Counted from the stretch's first letter, positions 18,294-27,556 are shown. The stretch is DNA of 58,897 bases from an uncultured bacterium (GCA_905215805.1 CAJMRL010000016.1:1-58897), one strand, 5' to 3'. Made by a program: numbers and translations. Notes: generated by a model from the sequence alone, not told the origin.

Positions 18294-19417
18294 TGTATAA
18301 TTATAATAATATCCCCACTCCCTCATATGTGGTTCATGAGGAGCTTATAAAAAAGAATCTTGAAATTCTTAAATATGTTGAGGAACGCTCAGGAGCGCAT
18401 ATTCTTCTTGCACAAAAAGCTTTCTCTATGTATTACTTTTATCCGCTGATAGGAGAATACATTTCCGGAGCTACGGCAAGCGGATTATATGAAGCAAAGC
18501 TTGCTTATGAAGAGATGGGCAAGGAAAATCATATTTTTTCTCCGGCTTACAGAGATGAGGAATTTGATGAAATTCTTAAAATATGTGACCATATTGTATT
18601 CAATTCCTTTCATCAGTGGGAAAAATTCAAGGACAAGGCAATCAAAGCCGGACGTTCCTGCGGCATAAGAATAAATCCGGAATGCTCAACACAGGAGCAT
18701 GGGATTTATGATCCATGCTCACCCGGTTCCAGACTTGGAGTTACAAAGGCAAATTTCCGCCCGGAGCTTCTTGACGGAATTGAAGGGTTGCACTTTCATA
18801 CACTCTGCGAACAGAACAGCGATGACCTTGAAACCACACTTAATGCAGTCGAAGAAAAATTCGGCGAGTATATGTATGGAATGAAATGGATAAATTTCGG
18901 CGGCGGACATCATATAACCCGTGAGGATTATGATGTCGAGCGTCTCATAAGGCTTGTAAAGCATATCCGTGAAAAATACAATGTCGAGGTCTATATAGAG
19001 CCTGGCGAGGCGGTAGCTTTAAACGCAGGATTTCTTGTAACAACAGTTATGGAAAAGATATCGAACGGAAATGAAATTGCTATTCTTGACACATCGGCAG
19101 CGTGTCATATGCCTGATGTTCTGGAAATGCCCTACCGTCCCAATATAATAGGAGCGGGAAAGCCCGGAGAAAAGCCATATACCTATACACTTTCAAGCGT
19201 TACATGCCTTGCGGGAGATATTATAGGTGAGTATTCGTTTGACAAGCCGCTTGAGATAGGCGATAGACTGATTTTCTGTGATATGGCTATATATTCTATG
19301 TGCAAGAATAATACATTTAACGGTATAGGGCTTCCTTCTATTGCCGTAATGTACGGAGATGAGGAAATAGAAATCATAAAAAGCTTTGGATACGAGGATT
19401 TCAAATGCCGTGTATAG
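18293..19417 (+). CDS. nspC: Carboxynorspermidine / carboxyspermidine decarboxylase
   Basis: A PLP enzyme of the alanine-racemase fold group that decarboxylates carboxy(nor)spermidine to give (nor)spermidine. The 374 residues are the normal length. The PLP lysine is probably Lys42 in LLAQKAFSMYYFYP; the phosphate-binding NFGGGHH motif and the EPGEAV segment are present, as is the C-terminal FNGIGLPS. It is translationally coupled to the dehydrogenase (TAATG junction). Together they give an S-adenosylmethionine-independent spermidine pathway, common in gut bacteria. Confidence 0.95.
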   Translation: MYNYNNIPTPSYVVHEELIKKNLEILKYVEERSGAHILLAQKAFSMYYFYPLIGEYISGATASGLYEAKLAYEEMGKENHIFSPAYRDEEFDEILKICDHIVFNSFHQWEKFKDKAIKAGRSCGIRINPECSTQEHGIYDPCSPGSRLGVTKANFRPELLDGIEGLHFHTLCEQNSDDLETTLNAVEEKFGEYMYGMKWINFGGGHHITREDYDVERLIRLVKHIREKYNVEVYIEPGEAVALNAGFLVTTVMEKISNGNEIAILDTSAACHMPDVLEMPYRPNIIGAGKPGEKPYTYTLSSVTCLAGDIIGEYSFDKPLEIGDRLIFCDMAIYSMCKNNTFNGIGLPSIAVMYGDEEIEIIKSFGYEDFKCRV

Positions 19418-19443
19418 AATTTTGGATTGTAACACAATTGAAA

Positions 19444-19472
19444 TTGAAAATCCACTAATTTTATGCTATAAT
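19444..19472 (+). promoter_or_regulatory. Promoter of the small coiled-coil gene
   Basis: TTGAAA (19444-19449), 17 bp, TATAAT (19467-19472), beginning 27 bp after the nspC stop. Confidence 0.7.
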
Positions 19473-19510
19473 ATAAATAATACATCTAAACGGCAGGAGT
19501 GTTTCAGATA

Positions 19511-19897
19511 ATGGTAGATAACGAATTATTAATTCTTGTATATGAAAAGCTACAGTCGCTTTCCGGCAATGTAAAGGAAATAAAATCTTCGGTAAACGGT
19601 CTGAGCAGTAAAATTGAATCCATAAATAAGCGCGTCGCTGAATTGGAAAATACAGTGAATGATGTGATAAATCCTGGAATAACAACTATCGGTGACGGTC
19701 ATGTTAATGTACGCAAGGATCTTATGGATACAAGAAACAAATTTGAAATTGAATTTGGAAGCCTTAAAGAAAAGGTAGAATCAGAGCTGCGCGAGGTTAA
19801 AAATACACATAATATGCTAAACGCGAAAATCGAAGCATATGAGCTTCAGCAGCAAAAAATTGCCGCTGATTTAAAAACGGTCAGAAAAATACGTTAA
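19511..19897 (+). CDS. Small coiled-coil protein of unknown function
   Basis: A 128-residue, highly charged soluble protein with heptad-like spacing of L, I and V over almost its whole length, broken by a short NPGITTIGDG turn near the middle, so it probably folds as two helices packing into a coiled coil. There is no membrane segment, signal peptide or known motif. The start is taken as ATG 19511, 11 bases after AGGAG; a GTG at 19499 overlaps that site. It has its own promoter after nspC. I cannot assign a function. Confidence 0.7.
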   Translation: MVDNELLILVYEKLQSLSGNVKEIKSSVNGLSSKIESINKRVAELENTVNDVINPGITTIGDGHVNVRKDLMDTRNKFEIEFGSLKEKVESELREVKNTHNMLNAKIEAYELQQQKIAADLKTVRKIR

Positions 19898-19925
19898 TTA
19901 AGGGAATAACTTTACTGAAATACAG

Positions 19926-19975
19926 AGCCGTATCTGATGGATTTGGATATCCTTCGGATACGGCTCATTATTTTT
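19926..19975. terminator. Terminator between converging genes
   Basis: AGCCGTATC (19926-19934) pairs with GATACGGCT (19957-19965), nine bp, with a TTTTT run near 19970 on the plus strand. It ends the coiled-coil transcript and may also stop the facing lipoprotein transcript. Confidence 0.75.
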
Positions 19976-19981
19976 AATAAC

Positions 19982-20677
19982 TTATTCGGGGACGAGCCGT
20001 CTGTATTCTTCTTTCATATATCCGCTCAAATCCTTAAGCTTAAGCGGAAATTCAACATATCCTTTTGCATAGTATGACAAATCATACGGCTGAAAAAATA
20101 TTACAAGCTTATCCTCTGAAATATAGAAATCCTTTTGATGATTGGACGTAAGCGATGGTTGCTCCCATAGATCCGAATAAATCTCAGGATGCGCGTCTAC
20201 TGCTTCTTTTATCATTCTGTTTATGGTATTTTCATAGCCGCTTTCAAACAGATCTGCAAGGCATACTGTTTTCGATGTGGAAAGATCAATATTTCTCGGA
20301 TATCTCCTGCTGCTGCCATGAGCGCCTCCGGTGTAAACATAATGCTCCTCTATAATGCTTACGAAATTATTTTTATTATATTTCACCTCTTGTGTAAGAC
20401 GAAATACGCATCTGTTTCCCATACGAAGGCTTTCACTGCTTTGCGAGGCTAATGTATCAAACGAAACAAGAGCACCGTCTATATCCGAAACTATGGATGA
20501 ATTAAGTTCTTCTTCAAATACTCTGTCCTTCATTTCGGAAAATTCAATTCCCTGAGCGGATACATCCGATAAATCGGTCTGATATGTAGAGTTATTTATT
20601 TTAATATCAGCGCTTCCGGGAGCAGTGCATGAACACAGCAAAAGAACCGGAAAAATAAGAATCAGCAGTTTCCGCAT
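19982..20677 (-). CDS. Lipoprotein with DUF4163/DUF3298 (RsiV-like) domains
   Basis: A 231-residue exported protein. The N-terminus MRKLLILIFPVLLLCSC is a lipoprotein signal with lipobox LLCSC, so Cys16 or Cys18 would be lipidated and the rest face outside. The body shows YVYTGGAHGSSR and a C-terminal EDKLVIFFQPYDLSYYAKGYVEFPL pattern typical of the DUF3298 fold found in RsiV, but no anti-sigma domain is present. Its AGGAGG site overlaps the spoIVA stop nine bases upstream, so it is probably translated from the spoIVA mRNA and could act during sporulation. Confidence 0.8.
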   Translation of the reverse strand: MRKLLILIFPVLLLCSCTAPGSADIKINNSTYQTDLSDVSAQGIEFSEMKDRVFEEELNSSIVSDIDGALVSFDTLASQSSESLRMGNRCVFRLTQEVKYNKNNFVSIIEEHYVYTGGAHGSSRRYPRNIDLSTSKTVCLADLFESGYENTINRMIKEAVDAHPEIYSDLWEQPSLTSNHQKDFYISEDKLVIFFQPYDLSYYAKGYVEFPLKLKDLSGYMKEEYRRLVPE

Positions 20678-20686
20678 AGGAGCCTC

Positions 20687-22165
20687 CTAAAGAATAATAC
20701 ATATTAGTCCGCCGCTTCCTTCATTTATTATGCGCTGAAGTGTTTCGCGCAGTTTATCTCTTGATGCTTCCGGCATTCTTGAAAGCTTATTATGCAGCCC
20801 ATCATTGACAAGCTCATACAACGATTTTCCAAAAATATTTGATTCCCATATCTTTGCCGGATCCGTTTCAAATTCTTCCAAAAGATAATGCACAAGCTCC
20901 TCACTTTGCTTTTCCGTACCGACTATGGGACTCACTTCTGTTTCAATATCCGCCCGCAGCATATGAATAGACGGTGCGCTTGCCTTAAGTTTTATTCCGA
21001 ATCGTCCCCCCTGCTTAACTATTTTAGGCTCTGCAAGGGTAAGCTCATCGGTTGACGGAGAAACTATTCCGTATCCCTTTTCCCTTACCTCATGGAGAGC
21101 AAACGCAACCCTATCGTATTCCTTTTTCATATCTGACAGCTCACATAGAAGCGACATAAGCTCTTTTTCACTTGATATTTCAAATCCGGTATTCTCCCCT
21201 ATTGTTTTATAGAAAAGAGATTGCGGAAATTCAAGCTGTATATTTACAGTTCCGTCACCGAGATCCATATTTTCTATATAGCTGCGTTTTATAAAATCGC
21301 ATGACGCCATATCATCCGCAAGTGTTTTTGCATCTCTTATACATGATACCCCGTTAAGGCGGCTGATTATAGCTTCATACAATGATTTTTTCAATTCATG
21401 AGTGCTGTCAAGTCCATCTACCCATTCAGGAACATTTATATCAACTTCTTTAAGCGGAAATTCAAAAAGCACAGTTTCAATGATTGAATGTATATCCGAG
21501 GCATTTAGCGTTTCACAATTTACTGCTATAACCGGAACATTATGCAGATTTTCAAGCTCACGGCACAGCTCCGCTGCTTCCGGAGAATCTGGACGCGCTG
21601 AATTCATGAGAATTATAAACGGCTTTTTTATAGCCTTAAGCTCCGCAACCACTCTTGTTTCCGCATCTATATAGTCATGGCGCGGAATATCGGTAAAGCT
21701 GCCGTCCGTTGTAACCAAGAGACCTATGGTTGAATGTTCCGTTATAACCTTTTTAGTACCTATTTCCGCCGCTTCATTAAAGGAAATAGGATGATCAAAC
21801 CACGGCGTATTAACCATTCTCGGCTGACCGTCCTCCACATATCCCATTGAGCTGTCTACGATATAACCTACGCAGTCTATCATTCGAATTTTCAGTCTCG
21901 CGTTATCTCCCAGAGATATTGTTACGGCTTCATTCGGTATAAATTTCGGCTCGGTTGTCATGATAGTGCGTCCGGCGGCGGATTGCGGCAGCTCGTCGCG
22001 CGCACGTTCCTGCTCGTAAACATTCTCTATGTTCGGAATTACGAGCAGATCCATAAATTTCTTTATAAAAGTGGATTTGCCTGTTCGCACAGGACCCACA
22101 ACGCCGATATATACATCTCCGCCGTTTCGGCGGGATATATCCCGGTATATGTTGTATTCCTCCAA
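20687..22165 (-). CDS. spoIVA: Stage IV sporulation protein A (spore coat ATPase)
   Basis: SpoIVA polymerises on the forespore surface using ATP and forms the base on which the coat is built. The 492-residue protein has the diagnostic N-terminus with Walker A GPVRTGKSTF, the IMTTEPKFIP stretch and the C-terminal half typical of the family. The start is a TTG at 22165, eight bases after AGGAGG, matching the family start. A sigma-E-like -10 lies upstream. This gene shows that the organism belongs to a spore-forming lineage. Confidence 0.96.
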   Translation of the reverse strand: MEEYNIYRDISRRNGGDVYIGVVGPVRTGKSTFIKKFMDLLVIPNIENVYEQERARDELPQSAAGRTIMTTEPKFIPNEAVTISLGDNARLKIRMIDCVGYIVDSSMGYVEDGQPRMVNTPWFDHPISFNEAAEIGTKKVITEHSTIGLLVTTDGSFTDIPRHDYIDAETRVVAELKAIKKPFIILMNSARPDSPEAAELCRELENLHNVPVIAVNCETLNASDIHSIIETVLFEFPLKEVDINVPEWVDGLDSTHELKKSLYEAIISRLNGVSCIRDAKTLADDMASCDFIKRSYIENMDLGDGTVNIQLEFPQSLFYKTIGENTGFEISSEKELMSLLCELSDMKKEYDRVAFALHEVREKGYGIVSPSTDELTLAEPKIVKQGGRFGIKLKASAPSIHMLRADIETEVSPIVGTEKQSEELVHYLLEEFETDPAKIWESNIFGKSLYELVNDGLHNKLSRMPEASRDKLRETLQRIINEGSGGLICIIL

Positions 22166-22191
22166 TTTTGTATCCTCCTTTTGTCCGAATT

Positions 22192-22199
22192 AGTATATG
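22192..22199 (-). promoter_or_regulatory. Candidate sigma-E -10 element of spoIVA
   Basis: On the minus strand CATATACT matches the sigma-E -10 consensus CATAYAMT. The -35 side (AATTTATA about 14-16 bp upstream) is a weak match. Known spoIVA genes are sigma-E dependent, which makes the site plausible but not certain. Confidence 0.35.
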
Positions 22200-22368
22200 T
22201 ATATGCTGATATATATAAATTCATTCCATTATTTGATTGGTAAATATATAACTTTATTAAAATAAATAAATCCACATATGAACGTAAAATTTCAAAATTT
22301 TGTATATACCATACAAAAAGCACATAAAAATTCAAAGTTTTTTTAAAAAATTAACTTAAAAATAACAA

Positions 22369-22397
22369 TTGAAAAAAACCTTTGAAAAGTGTATAAT
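22369..22397 (+). promoter_or_regulatory. Promoter of the Na+-decarboxylase operon
   Basis: TTGAAA (22369-22374), 17 bp, TATAAT (22392-22397), 61 bp before the first ATG, in a very AT-rich stretch. Confidence 0.75.
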
Positions 22398-22458
22398 ATA
22401 TAGTAGGTATATTTTAAATAAAATTTACTTTGAAAATATTTAAAACGGAGGTTAGATC

Positions 22459-24009
22459 ATGGGAACAGTTGATAAATTGACTGAGCTTCAGTACCGCAGA
22501 AACCTGATTGAACAGGGCGGCGGAGAAGCAAAAATCAAAAAACAGCATGACAGCAATAAGCTGACCGCTCGTGAAAGAATTAATGCGCTTCTTGATGAAG
22601 GAAGCTTTGTGGAAGTCGATGCGTTCGTAACCCACAGATGCACTGAATTCGGCATGGACGCGGTTGAAGCACCCGGAGAGGGCGTAGTTACAGGATACGG
22701 TACGGTAGACGGACGCCTTACTTTTGTATACGCACAGGATTTTACCGTAATAGGCGGTTCTTTGGGAGAAATGCACGCAAAAAAGATATGCAAGGTTATG
22801 GATATGGCCGCTAAGATGGGCGCTCCTATCATAGGTCTTAATGACAGCGGCGGCGCAAGGATTCAGGAGGGCATAGATGCTCTTGCCGGATTCGGAGAGA
22901 TATTTATAAGAAATACTCATAACAGCGGCGTTATTCCCCAGATTTCTGTAATAATGGGACCATGCGCAGGTGGTGCGGTTTATTCACCGGCTATTACAGA
23001 CTTTATTTTTATGGTTGATAACACAAGCAAGATGTTTATTACAGGTCCGCAGGTTGTAAAATCTGTAACCGGAGAAGATGTAACAGCAGAGGATCTGGGC
23101 GGAAGCAAGATCCATGCCTCAAAATCGGGAGTTGCACATTTTACAGCAAAGAGCGATGAGGAATGTATAGCACAAATAAAGAGACTTCTTTCATTCCTTC
23201 CGCAGAATAATCTTGAGGAAGCACCTTATGTCGCTCCTACAGATGAAATAAACAGACTTTCTGAAAAGCTTACTACTATAGTTCCCGATGATGCAGGAAA
23301 AGCCTACAACGTAAAAGACGTTATAACGGAAATTGTGGATAACGGGGATTTTATGGAAGTTCAGAGCGAATTTGCAAAAAATATAGTTATAGGCTTTGCA
23401 AGAATGAACGGAAGCACTGTAGGTATAGTTGCAAACCAGCCTAAATTTATGGCGGGATCATTGGATATTGATTCTTCGGACAAGGCAGCTCGTTTTGTTC
23501 GTTTCTGCGACAGCTTCAATATTCCTATAGTAAGCTTTACCGATGTACCCGGCTATTTCCCCGGAAAGGATCAGGAACAGGGCGGAATCATTCGCCACGG
23601 AGCAAAGCTTTTGTATGCGTTTAGTGAAGCTACAGTTCCTAAGATTAATGTCATCACAAGAAAAGCATACGGCGGCGCTTACATAGCTATGAATTCAAAG
23701 CATCTCGGAGCAGATATCGTTATGGCATGGCCGACAGCTGAGATTGCTGTTATGGGACCTGACGGCGCGGCAAATATTATATTCAAGAAAGAAATTGCAA
23801 ACAGCGCTAATCCGATAGCTACAAGAGCTGAAAAGATACAGGAATATACAAATAAATTTGCATCTCCGTTTATTGCTGCAAAACGCGGTTATGTAGATGA
23901 TGTGATCGAGCCGGATTCCACAAGACCGAGAATCATAGCAGCACTCGAGATGCTTGAATCCAAGCGTGAGTCAAGACCGGCTAAGAAACATGGAAATCTC
24001 CCTGTTTAA
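22459..24009 (+). CDS. mmdA: Methylmalonyl-CoA decarboxylase alpha subunit (CoA carboxyltransferase)
   Basis: A 516-residue carboxyltransferase of the acyl-CoA carboxylase beta family that moves CO2 between an acyl-CoA and biotin. Both crotonase-like halves are present: GLNDSGGARIQEG and GPCAGGAVYSP in the first, DVPGYFPGKDQEQGGIIRHGAKLLYA and TRKAYGGAYIAMNSK in the second. Sequence alone fits MmdA or PccB, but the following delta, biotin carrier and membrane beta genes point to a sodium-pumping decarboxylase. Propionate formation through the succinate pathway is the usual context. GGAGG precedes the ATG. Confidence 0.9.
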   Translation: MGTVDKLTELQYRRNLIEQGGGEAKIKKQHDSNKLTARERINALLDEGSFVEVDAFVTHRCTEFGMDAVEAPGEGVVTGYGTVDGRLTFVYAQDFTVIGGSLGEMHAKKICKVMDMAAKMGAPIIGLNDSGGARIQEGIDALAGFGEIFIRNTHNSGVIPQISVIMGPCAGGAVYSPAITDFIFMVDNTSKMFITGPQVVKSVTGEDVTAEDLGGSKIHASKSGVAHFTAKSDEECIAQIKRLLSFLPQNNLEEAPYVAPTDEINRLSEKLTTIVPDDAGKAYNVKDVITEIVDNGDFMEVQSEFAKNIVIGFARMNGSTVGIVANQPKFMAGSLDIDSSDKAARFVRFCDSFNIPIVSFTDVPGYFPGKDQEQGGIIRHGAKLLYAFSEATVPKINVITRKAYGGAYIAMNSKHLGADIVMAWPTAEIAVMGPDGAANIIFKKEIANSANPIATRAEKIQEYTNKFASPFIAAKRGYVDDVIEPDSTRPRIIAALEMLESKRESRPAKKHGNLPV

Positions 24010-24031
24010 TTAACGGAAAGGAGATGTAAAC

Positions 24032-24442
24032 ATGGAAATATCAAACGCACTGGCAACCGGACACGGAATACAACTTTCAGAAGCTCTTGGAATGGGCGGT
24101 ATGGTGACCGGCTTGGGAATGGTAATAGTCTTTTCGGTACTTGCCATTCTTATGGTAATTCTGATGCTGTTCAAGGTTATTTTTGCAAGAAACACAGCGT
24201 CTGATTCCTTGCCTAAGGCAGAAGAAATACAGCCGGCTCCCGCTTCGACGGTACCTGCTGCGGCAGCCAAAAAGGACGATATGGATGAGGAAGAGCTTAT
24301 AGCGGTTCTTACAGCAGCTGTCGCTGCCAGCCTTAATACGTCCACATATAATCTTAAAATCAAATCATACAGACGTATTGACAATAAAAAGCCTGCTTGG
24401 AACAAAGCGGGAATTCGTGAAACAATAAACAGTAGATTCTAA
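24032..24442 (+). CDS. OadG-family subunit (delta/gamma) of the Na+-decarboxylase
   Basis: A 136-residue small membrane protein. One membrane helix (about residues 24-52, GMVTGLGMVIVFSVLAILMVILMLFKVIF), then an Ala/Pro-rich linker and a C-terminal segment (DEEELIAVLTAAVAASLN...YRR) typical of OadG/MmdD proteins. It tethers the carboxyltransferase to the membrane beta subunit. AAAGGAG precedes the ATG by a normal distance. Confidence 0.88.
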   Translation: MEISNALATGHGIQLSEALGMGGMVTGLGMVIVFSVLAILMVILMLFKVIFARNTASDSLPKAEEIQPAPASTVPAAAAKKDDMDEEELIAVLTAAVAASLNTSTYNLKIKSYRRIDNKKPAWNKAGIRETINSRF

Positions 24443-24456
24443 GGAGGGTCAAATCA

Positions 24457-24837
24457 ATGAGAAAGTTTAATATCACAGTAAACGGAAAGACATATGCAGT
24501 TGATGTAGAAGAAGTAGGCGGAGTATCAGCGCCGACTCCAGCTCCGGCAGCGGCTCCCGCTCCCGCAGCAGCTCCCACACCGGCACCCGCTCCCGCAAAG
24601 AAAGCAGCTGCTCCGGTTGCAGGCGCAACAATAGTAAAATCTCCTATGCCCGGAACGATAGTTTCTGTAAAAGTAAAAGAGGGAGATACAGTGAAGAATG
24701 ATACTCTTGTTGCAGTTCTTGAGGCAATGAAAATGGAAAATGAAATTTTCGCAGGCTGTGAAGGTACTGTAGCGGCAGTGAATGTAAATGCCGGTGACAG
24801 TGTAAATACGGGCGACGCAATTGTTTCAATCAACTAA
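24457..24837 (+). CDS. mmdC: Biotin carboxyl carrier subunit
   Basis: A 126-residue biotinyl protein. The N-terminal ~20 residues form the short strand found in decarboxylase gamma subunits, residues ~24-55 are a flexible Ala/Pro/Lys linker, and the C-terminal ~70 residues are the lipoyl/biotinyl domain with the biotin attachment site Lys92 in EAMKMEN. It shuttles carboxybiotin from the carboxyltransferase(s) to the membrane beta subunit. It is the only biotin domain in the operon and so is probably shared by both carboxyltransferases. AAGGAGG precedes the ATG. Confidence 0.92.
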   Translation: MRKFNITVNGKTYAVDVEEVGGVSAPTPAPAAAPAPAAAPTPAPAPAKKAAAPVAGATIVKSPMPGTIVSVKVKEGDTVKNDTLVAVLEAMKMENEIFAGCEGTVAAVNVNAGDSVNTGDAIVSIN

Positions 24838-24872
24838 TATAACCATTTGATAATAAAGAAAGTGGTGAAAAA

Positions 24873-26117
24873 ATGTTAGAAAGTTTAGTAAGTTTTATGA
24901 GCAGCACCGGTATTTACGCAATGTTTGCAGACGGAGCTGTTTCGGCGATAAAAACAATTATAATGATTGTTATTGCATGTGTATTGCTTTATCTCGCCAT
25001 AGTAAAGAAATTCGAACCGCTTTTGCTTCTTCCGATAGCTTTCGGTATGCTTCTTACGAATCTGCCGATGCTTAAGGATTCAGCTGCTATAATGATGCAC
25101 ACCGAATTCTTTACAGACCCTGAATATTTGGTAGATGGCCAATATATAAATGTAGGATACATATGCCAGCATGGCGGTCTTTTGGATTTATTGTATTTGG
25201 GCGTTAAGCTTGGAATATATCCGCCGCTCATATTTGTAGGTATAGGATGTATGACGGACTTCGGTCCTCTTATTGCAAATCCAAAGAGTATTCTTCTTGG
25301 TGCTGCGGCACAGTTTGGAGTATTCTTTACATTTGTCGGCGCACTTGTTCTTTCTGCGCTTATACCATCTCTTGGATTTGGAGTAAAAGAGGCTGCTTCG
25401 ATCGGTATTATAGGCGGAGCAGACGGTCCGACGGCTATTTATGTTACAAAATCGCTCGCTCCGGCTCTTCTTCCCGCCATAGCGATTGCGGCTTATTCAT
25501 ATATGGCTCTTATTCCTATTATACAGCCTCCGTTCATGAAGCTTCTTACAACGAAGAAAATGCGCGGTGTTGTAATGGATCAGTTGAGACCTGTATCAAA
25601 GACGGAAAAAATTCTTTTCCCTATCATTGTTACAATAGTAGTTGGACTCATTATTCCTGATGCGGTTTCTTTGGTTGGATGCCTTATGCTTGGAAATCTA
25701 TTTAAGGAATCCGGCGTTTGTGACAGACTTTGCAAAACCGCTCAGAATGAGCTTATGAATATAATAACAATTTTCCTCGGTATAACAGTCGGAGCTACAG
25801 CAGCTGCTGATACCTTCCTTTCGGGACAGACTTTGGGTATTATCGCATTGGGTCTTGTGGCATTCTGCATTTCTACCTGCGGAGGTGTTTTACTTGGAGA
25901 CCTTATGTATTTCCTTACAAAGGGCAAGGTCAATCCGCTTATCGGTTCAGCAGGTGTAAGTGCGGTTCCAATGGCAGCTCGTGTATCACAGATTGTAGGA
26001 CAGAAGGAAAATCCGTCTAACTTCCTTTTGATGCACGCTATGGGTCCGAACGTTGCGGGAGTTATCGGTTCGGCAGTTGCTGCCGGAGTATTTCTTTCAA
26101 TGTTTACCGGAGTTTAA
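24873..26117 (+). CDS. mmdB: Na+-translocating decarboxylase beta subunit
   Basis: A 414-residue integral membrane protein of the OadB/MmdB/GcdB family with about ten hydrophobic helices. It decarboxylates carboxybiotin and exports Na+. The conserved SIGIIGGADGPTAIYV segment carries the key aspartate, and GNLFKESGVCDRL plus the C-terminal GPNVAGVIGSAVAAGV are further family marks. It uses the energy of decarboxylation to build a sodium gradient. Position after the biotin carrier is standard for these operons. Confidence 0.93.
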   Translation: MLESLVSFMSSTGIYAMFADGAVSAIKTIIMIVIACVLLYLAIVKKFEPLLLLPIAFGMLLTNLPMLKDSAAIMMHTEFFTDPEYLVDGQYINVGYICQHGGLLDLLYLGVKLGIYPPLIFVGIGCMTDFGPLIANPKSILLGAAAQFGVFFTFVGALVLSALIPSLGFGVKEAASIGIIGGADGPTAIYVTKSLAPALLPAIAIAAYSYMALIPIIQPPFMKLLTTKKMRGVVMDQLRPVSKTEKILFPIIVTIVVGLIIPDAVSLVGCLMLGNLFKESGVCDRLCKTAQNELMNIITIFLGITVGATAAADTFLSGQTLGIIALGLVAFCISTCGGVLLGDLMYFLTKGKVNPLIGSAGVSAVPMAARVSQIVGQKENPSNFLLMHAMGPNVAGVIGSAVAAGVFLSMFTGV

Positions 26118-26143
26118 TTTGAATTTAATAAGGAGTGAATATA

Positions 26144-27556
26144 ATGGCAAATATAAAGGCTAAGCCTGTTGAGATCACAGAAACAGTCCTTCGTGACGCT
26201 CATCAGTCCCTTATCGCTACAAGAATGACCACAGAGGAAATACTTCCTATTGTTGAAAAGCTTGATAATATCGGGTATCATTCTCTTGAGGCTTGGGGCG
26301 GAGCTACATTTGACGCCTGCCTGAGATTTTTGAATGAAGATCCTTGGGAAAGACTCAGAAAGATCAAGGACAAAGCAAAAAAGACGCCTATACAGATGCT
26401 TTTCAGAGGTCAGAATATTCTTGGATACAGACACTATGCTGATGACATAGTTGAATATTTTGTTCAAAAATCAATAGCAAACGGCGTTGATATTTTAAGA
26501 ATTTTTGACGCGCTTAATGATGTAAGAAATCTTGAATGCGCTATAAATGCCTGCAAGAAGGAAAAAGGTCATGTACAGGCAACAGTCTGCTATACGACAT
26601 CTGAATTCCATACAAACGAAAAGTTTGTAGAAATGGCAAAGCAGCTTGAAAATATGGGCGCTGATTCGATTTGTATCAAGGATATGGCAGGACTTTTAAG
26701 ACCGTATGTCACATATGATTTGGTATCAAAGATGAAGAAAGCGGTTAAAATTCCTATTCAGCTGCATACTCATTATACAAGCGGAGAAGCTTCTATGGTA
26801 TACCTCAAGGCTATCGAGGCCGGAGTTGACGTAATTGACTGTGCAATGTCGCCTCTTGCTATGGGAACATCACAGCCTGCTACAGAGCCGATGGTTGCGG
26901 CTTTGCAGGGAACTCCGTATGATACCGGATATGATTTGGACAAGCTTATTGAAATAAGAGATTATTTCCAGCCGTTAAGAGAAAAATATATATCAAGCGG
27001 TCTTATGAGCACAAAGGTAATGGGTGTAGATGTAAATACACTGAAGTATCAGGTTCCCGGCGGTATGCTTTCAAATCTTGTGTCACAGCTTAAGCAGATG
27101 CAGAGAGAAGACGCATATGAAGAGGTTTTGGCTGAGGTACCAAGAGTAAGAGCAGATATGGGTTATCCTCCGTTGGTAACTCCGTCATCGCAGATTGTAG
27201 GTACTCAGGCAGTTCTTAACGTAATAGGCGGCGAGCGCTACAAGATGGTTTCAAAAGAAACAAAGGGTCTTGTAAAGGGTGAATACGGTAAGTGTCCGGC
27301 AGAAATCCCGGCAGAAATAGTAAAGAAAACTATCGGAGACGAGGAAAGAATTACTTGCCGTCCGGCAGATCTTATTGAACCGGAGCTTGATAAGCTCAGA
27401 AAAGAATGCGCAGAATGGATAGAGCAGGATGAAGATGTTCTCTCATATGCTTTGTTCGGTCAGGTTGCGGTTAAGTTCTTTGAATACAGAAGGGCTCAGA
27501 AGTATAAAATTGATGCGGATTTAGTTGATATGGAAAATAAGACTTATCCGATATAA
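26144..27556 (+). CDS. oadA: Oxaloacetate decarboxylase alpha / transcarboxylase 5S-type subunit
   Basis: A 470-residue carboxyltransferase of the OadA / pyruvate carboxylase C-terminal type, handling pyruvate/oxaloacetate. The TIM barrel start ETVLRDAHQSL, the EAWGGATFD and RGQNILGYRHYADD segments, the QLHTHYTSG metal ligands and the catalytic lysine segment ICIKDMAG are visible. It stops after the PYC/OADA domain and lacks its own biotin domain, so it must use the separate carrier. The start is ATG 26144, eight bases after AGGAG; a GTG at 26135 overlaps that site. It is last in the operon. Confidence 0.9.
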   Translation: MANIKAKPVEITETVLRDAHQSLIATRMTTEEILPIVEKLDNIGYHSLEAWGGATFDACLRFLNEDPWERLRKIKDKAKKTPIQMLFRGQNILGYRHYADDIVEYFVQKSIANGVDILRIFDALNDVRNLECAINACKKEKGHVQATVCYTTSEFHTNEKFVEMAKQLENMGADSICIKDMAGLLRPYVTYDLVSKMKKAVKIPIQLHTHYTSGEASMVYLKAIEAGVDVIDCAMSPLAMGTSQPATEPMVAALQGTPYDTGYDLDKLIEIRDYFQPLREKYISSGLMSTKVMGVDVNTLKYQVPGGMLSNLVSQLKQMQREDAYEEVLAEVPRVRADMGYPPLVTPSSQIVGTQAVLNVIGGERYKMVSKETKGLVKGEYGKCPAEIPAEIVKKTIGDEERITCRPADLIEPELDKLRKECAEWIEQDEDVLSYALFGQVAVKFFEYRRAQKYKIDADLVDMENKTYPI

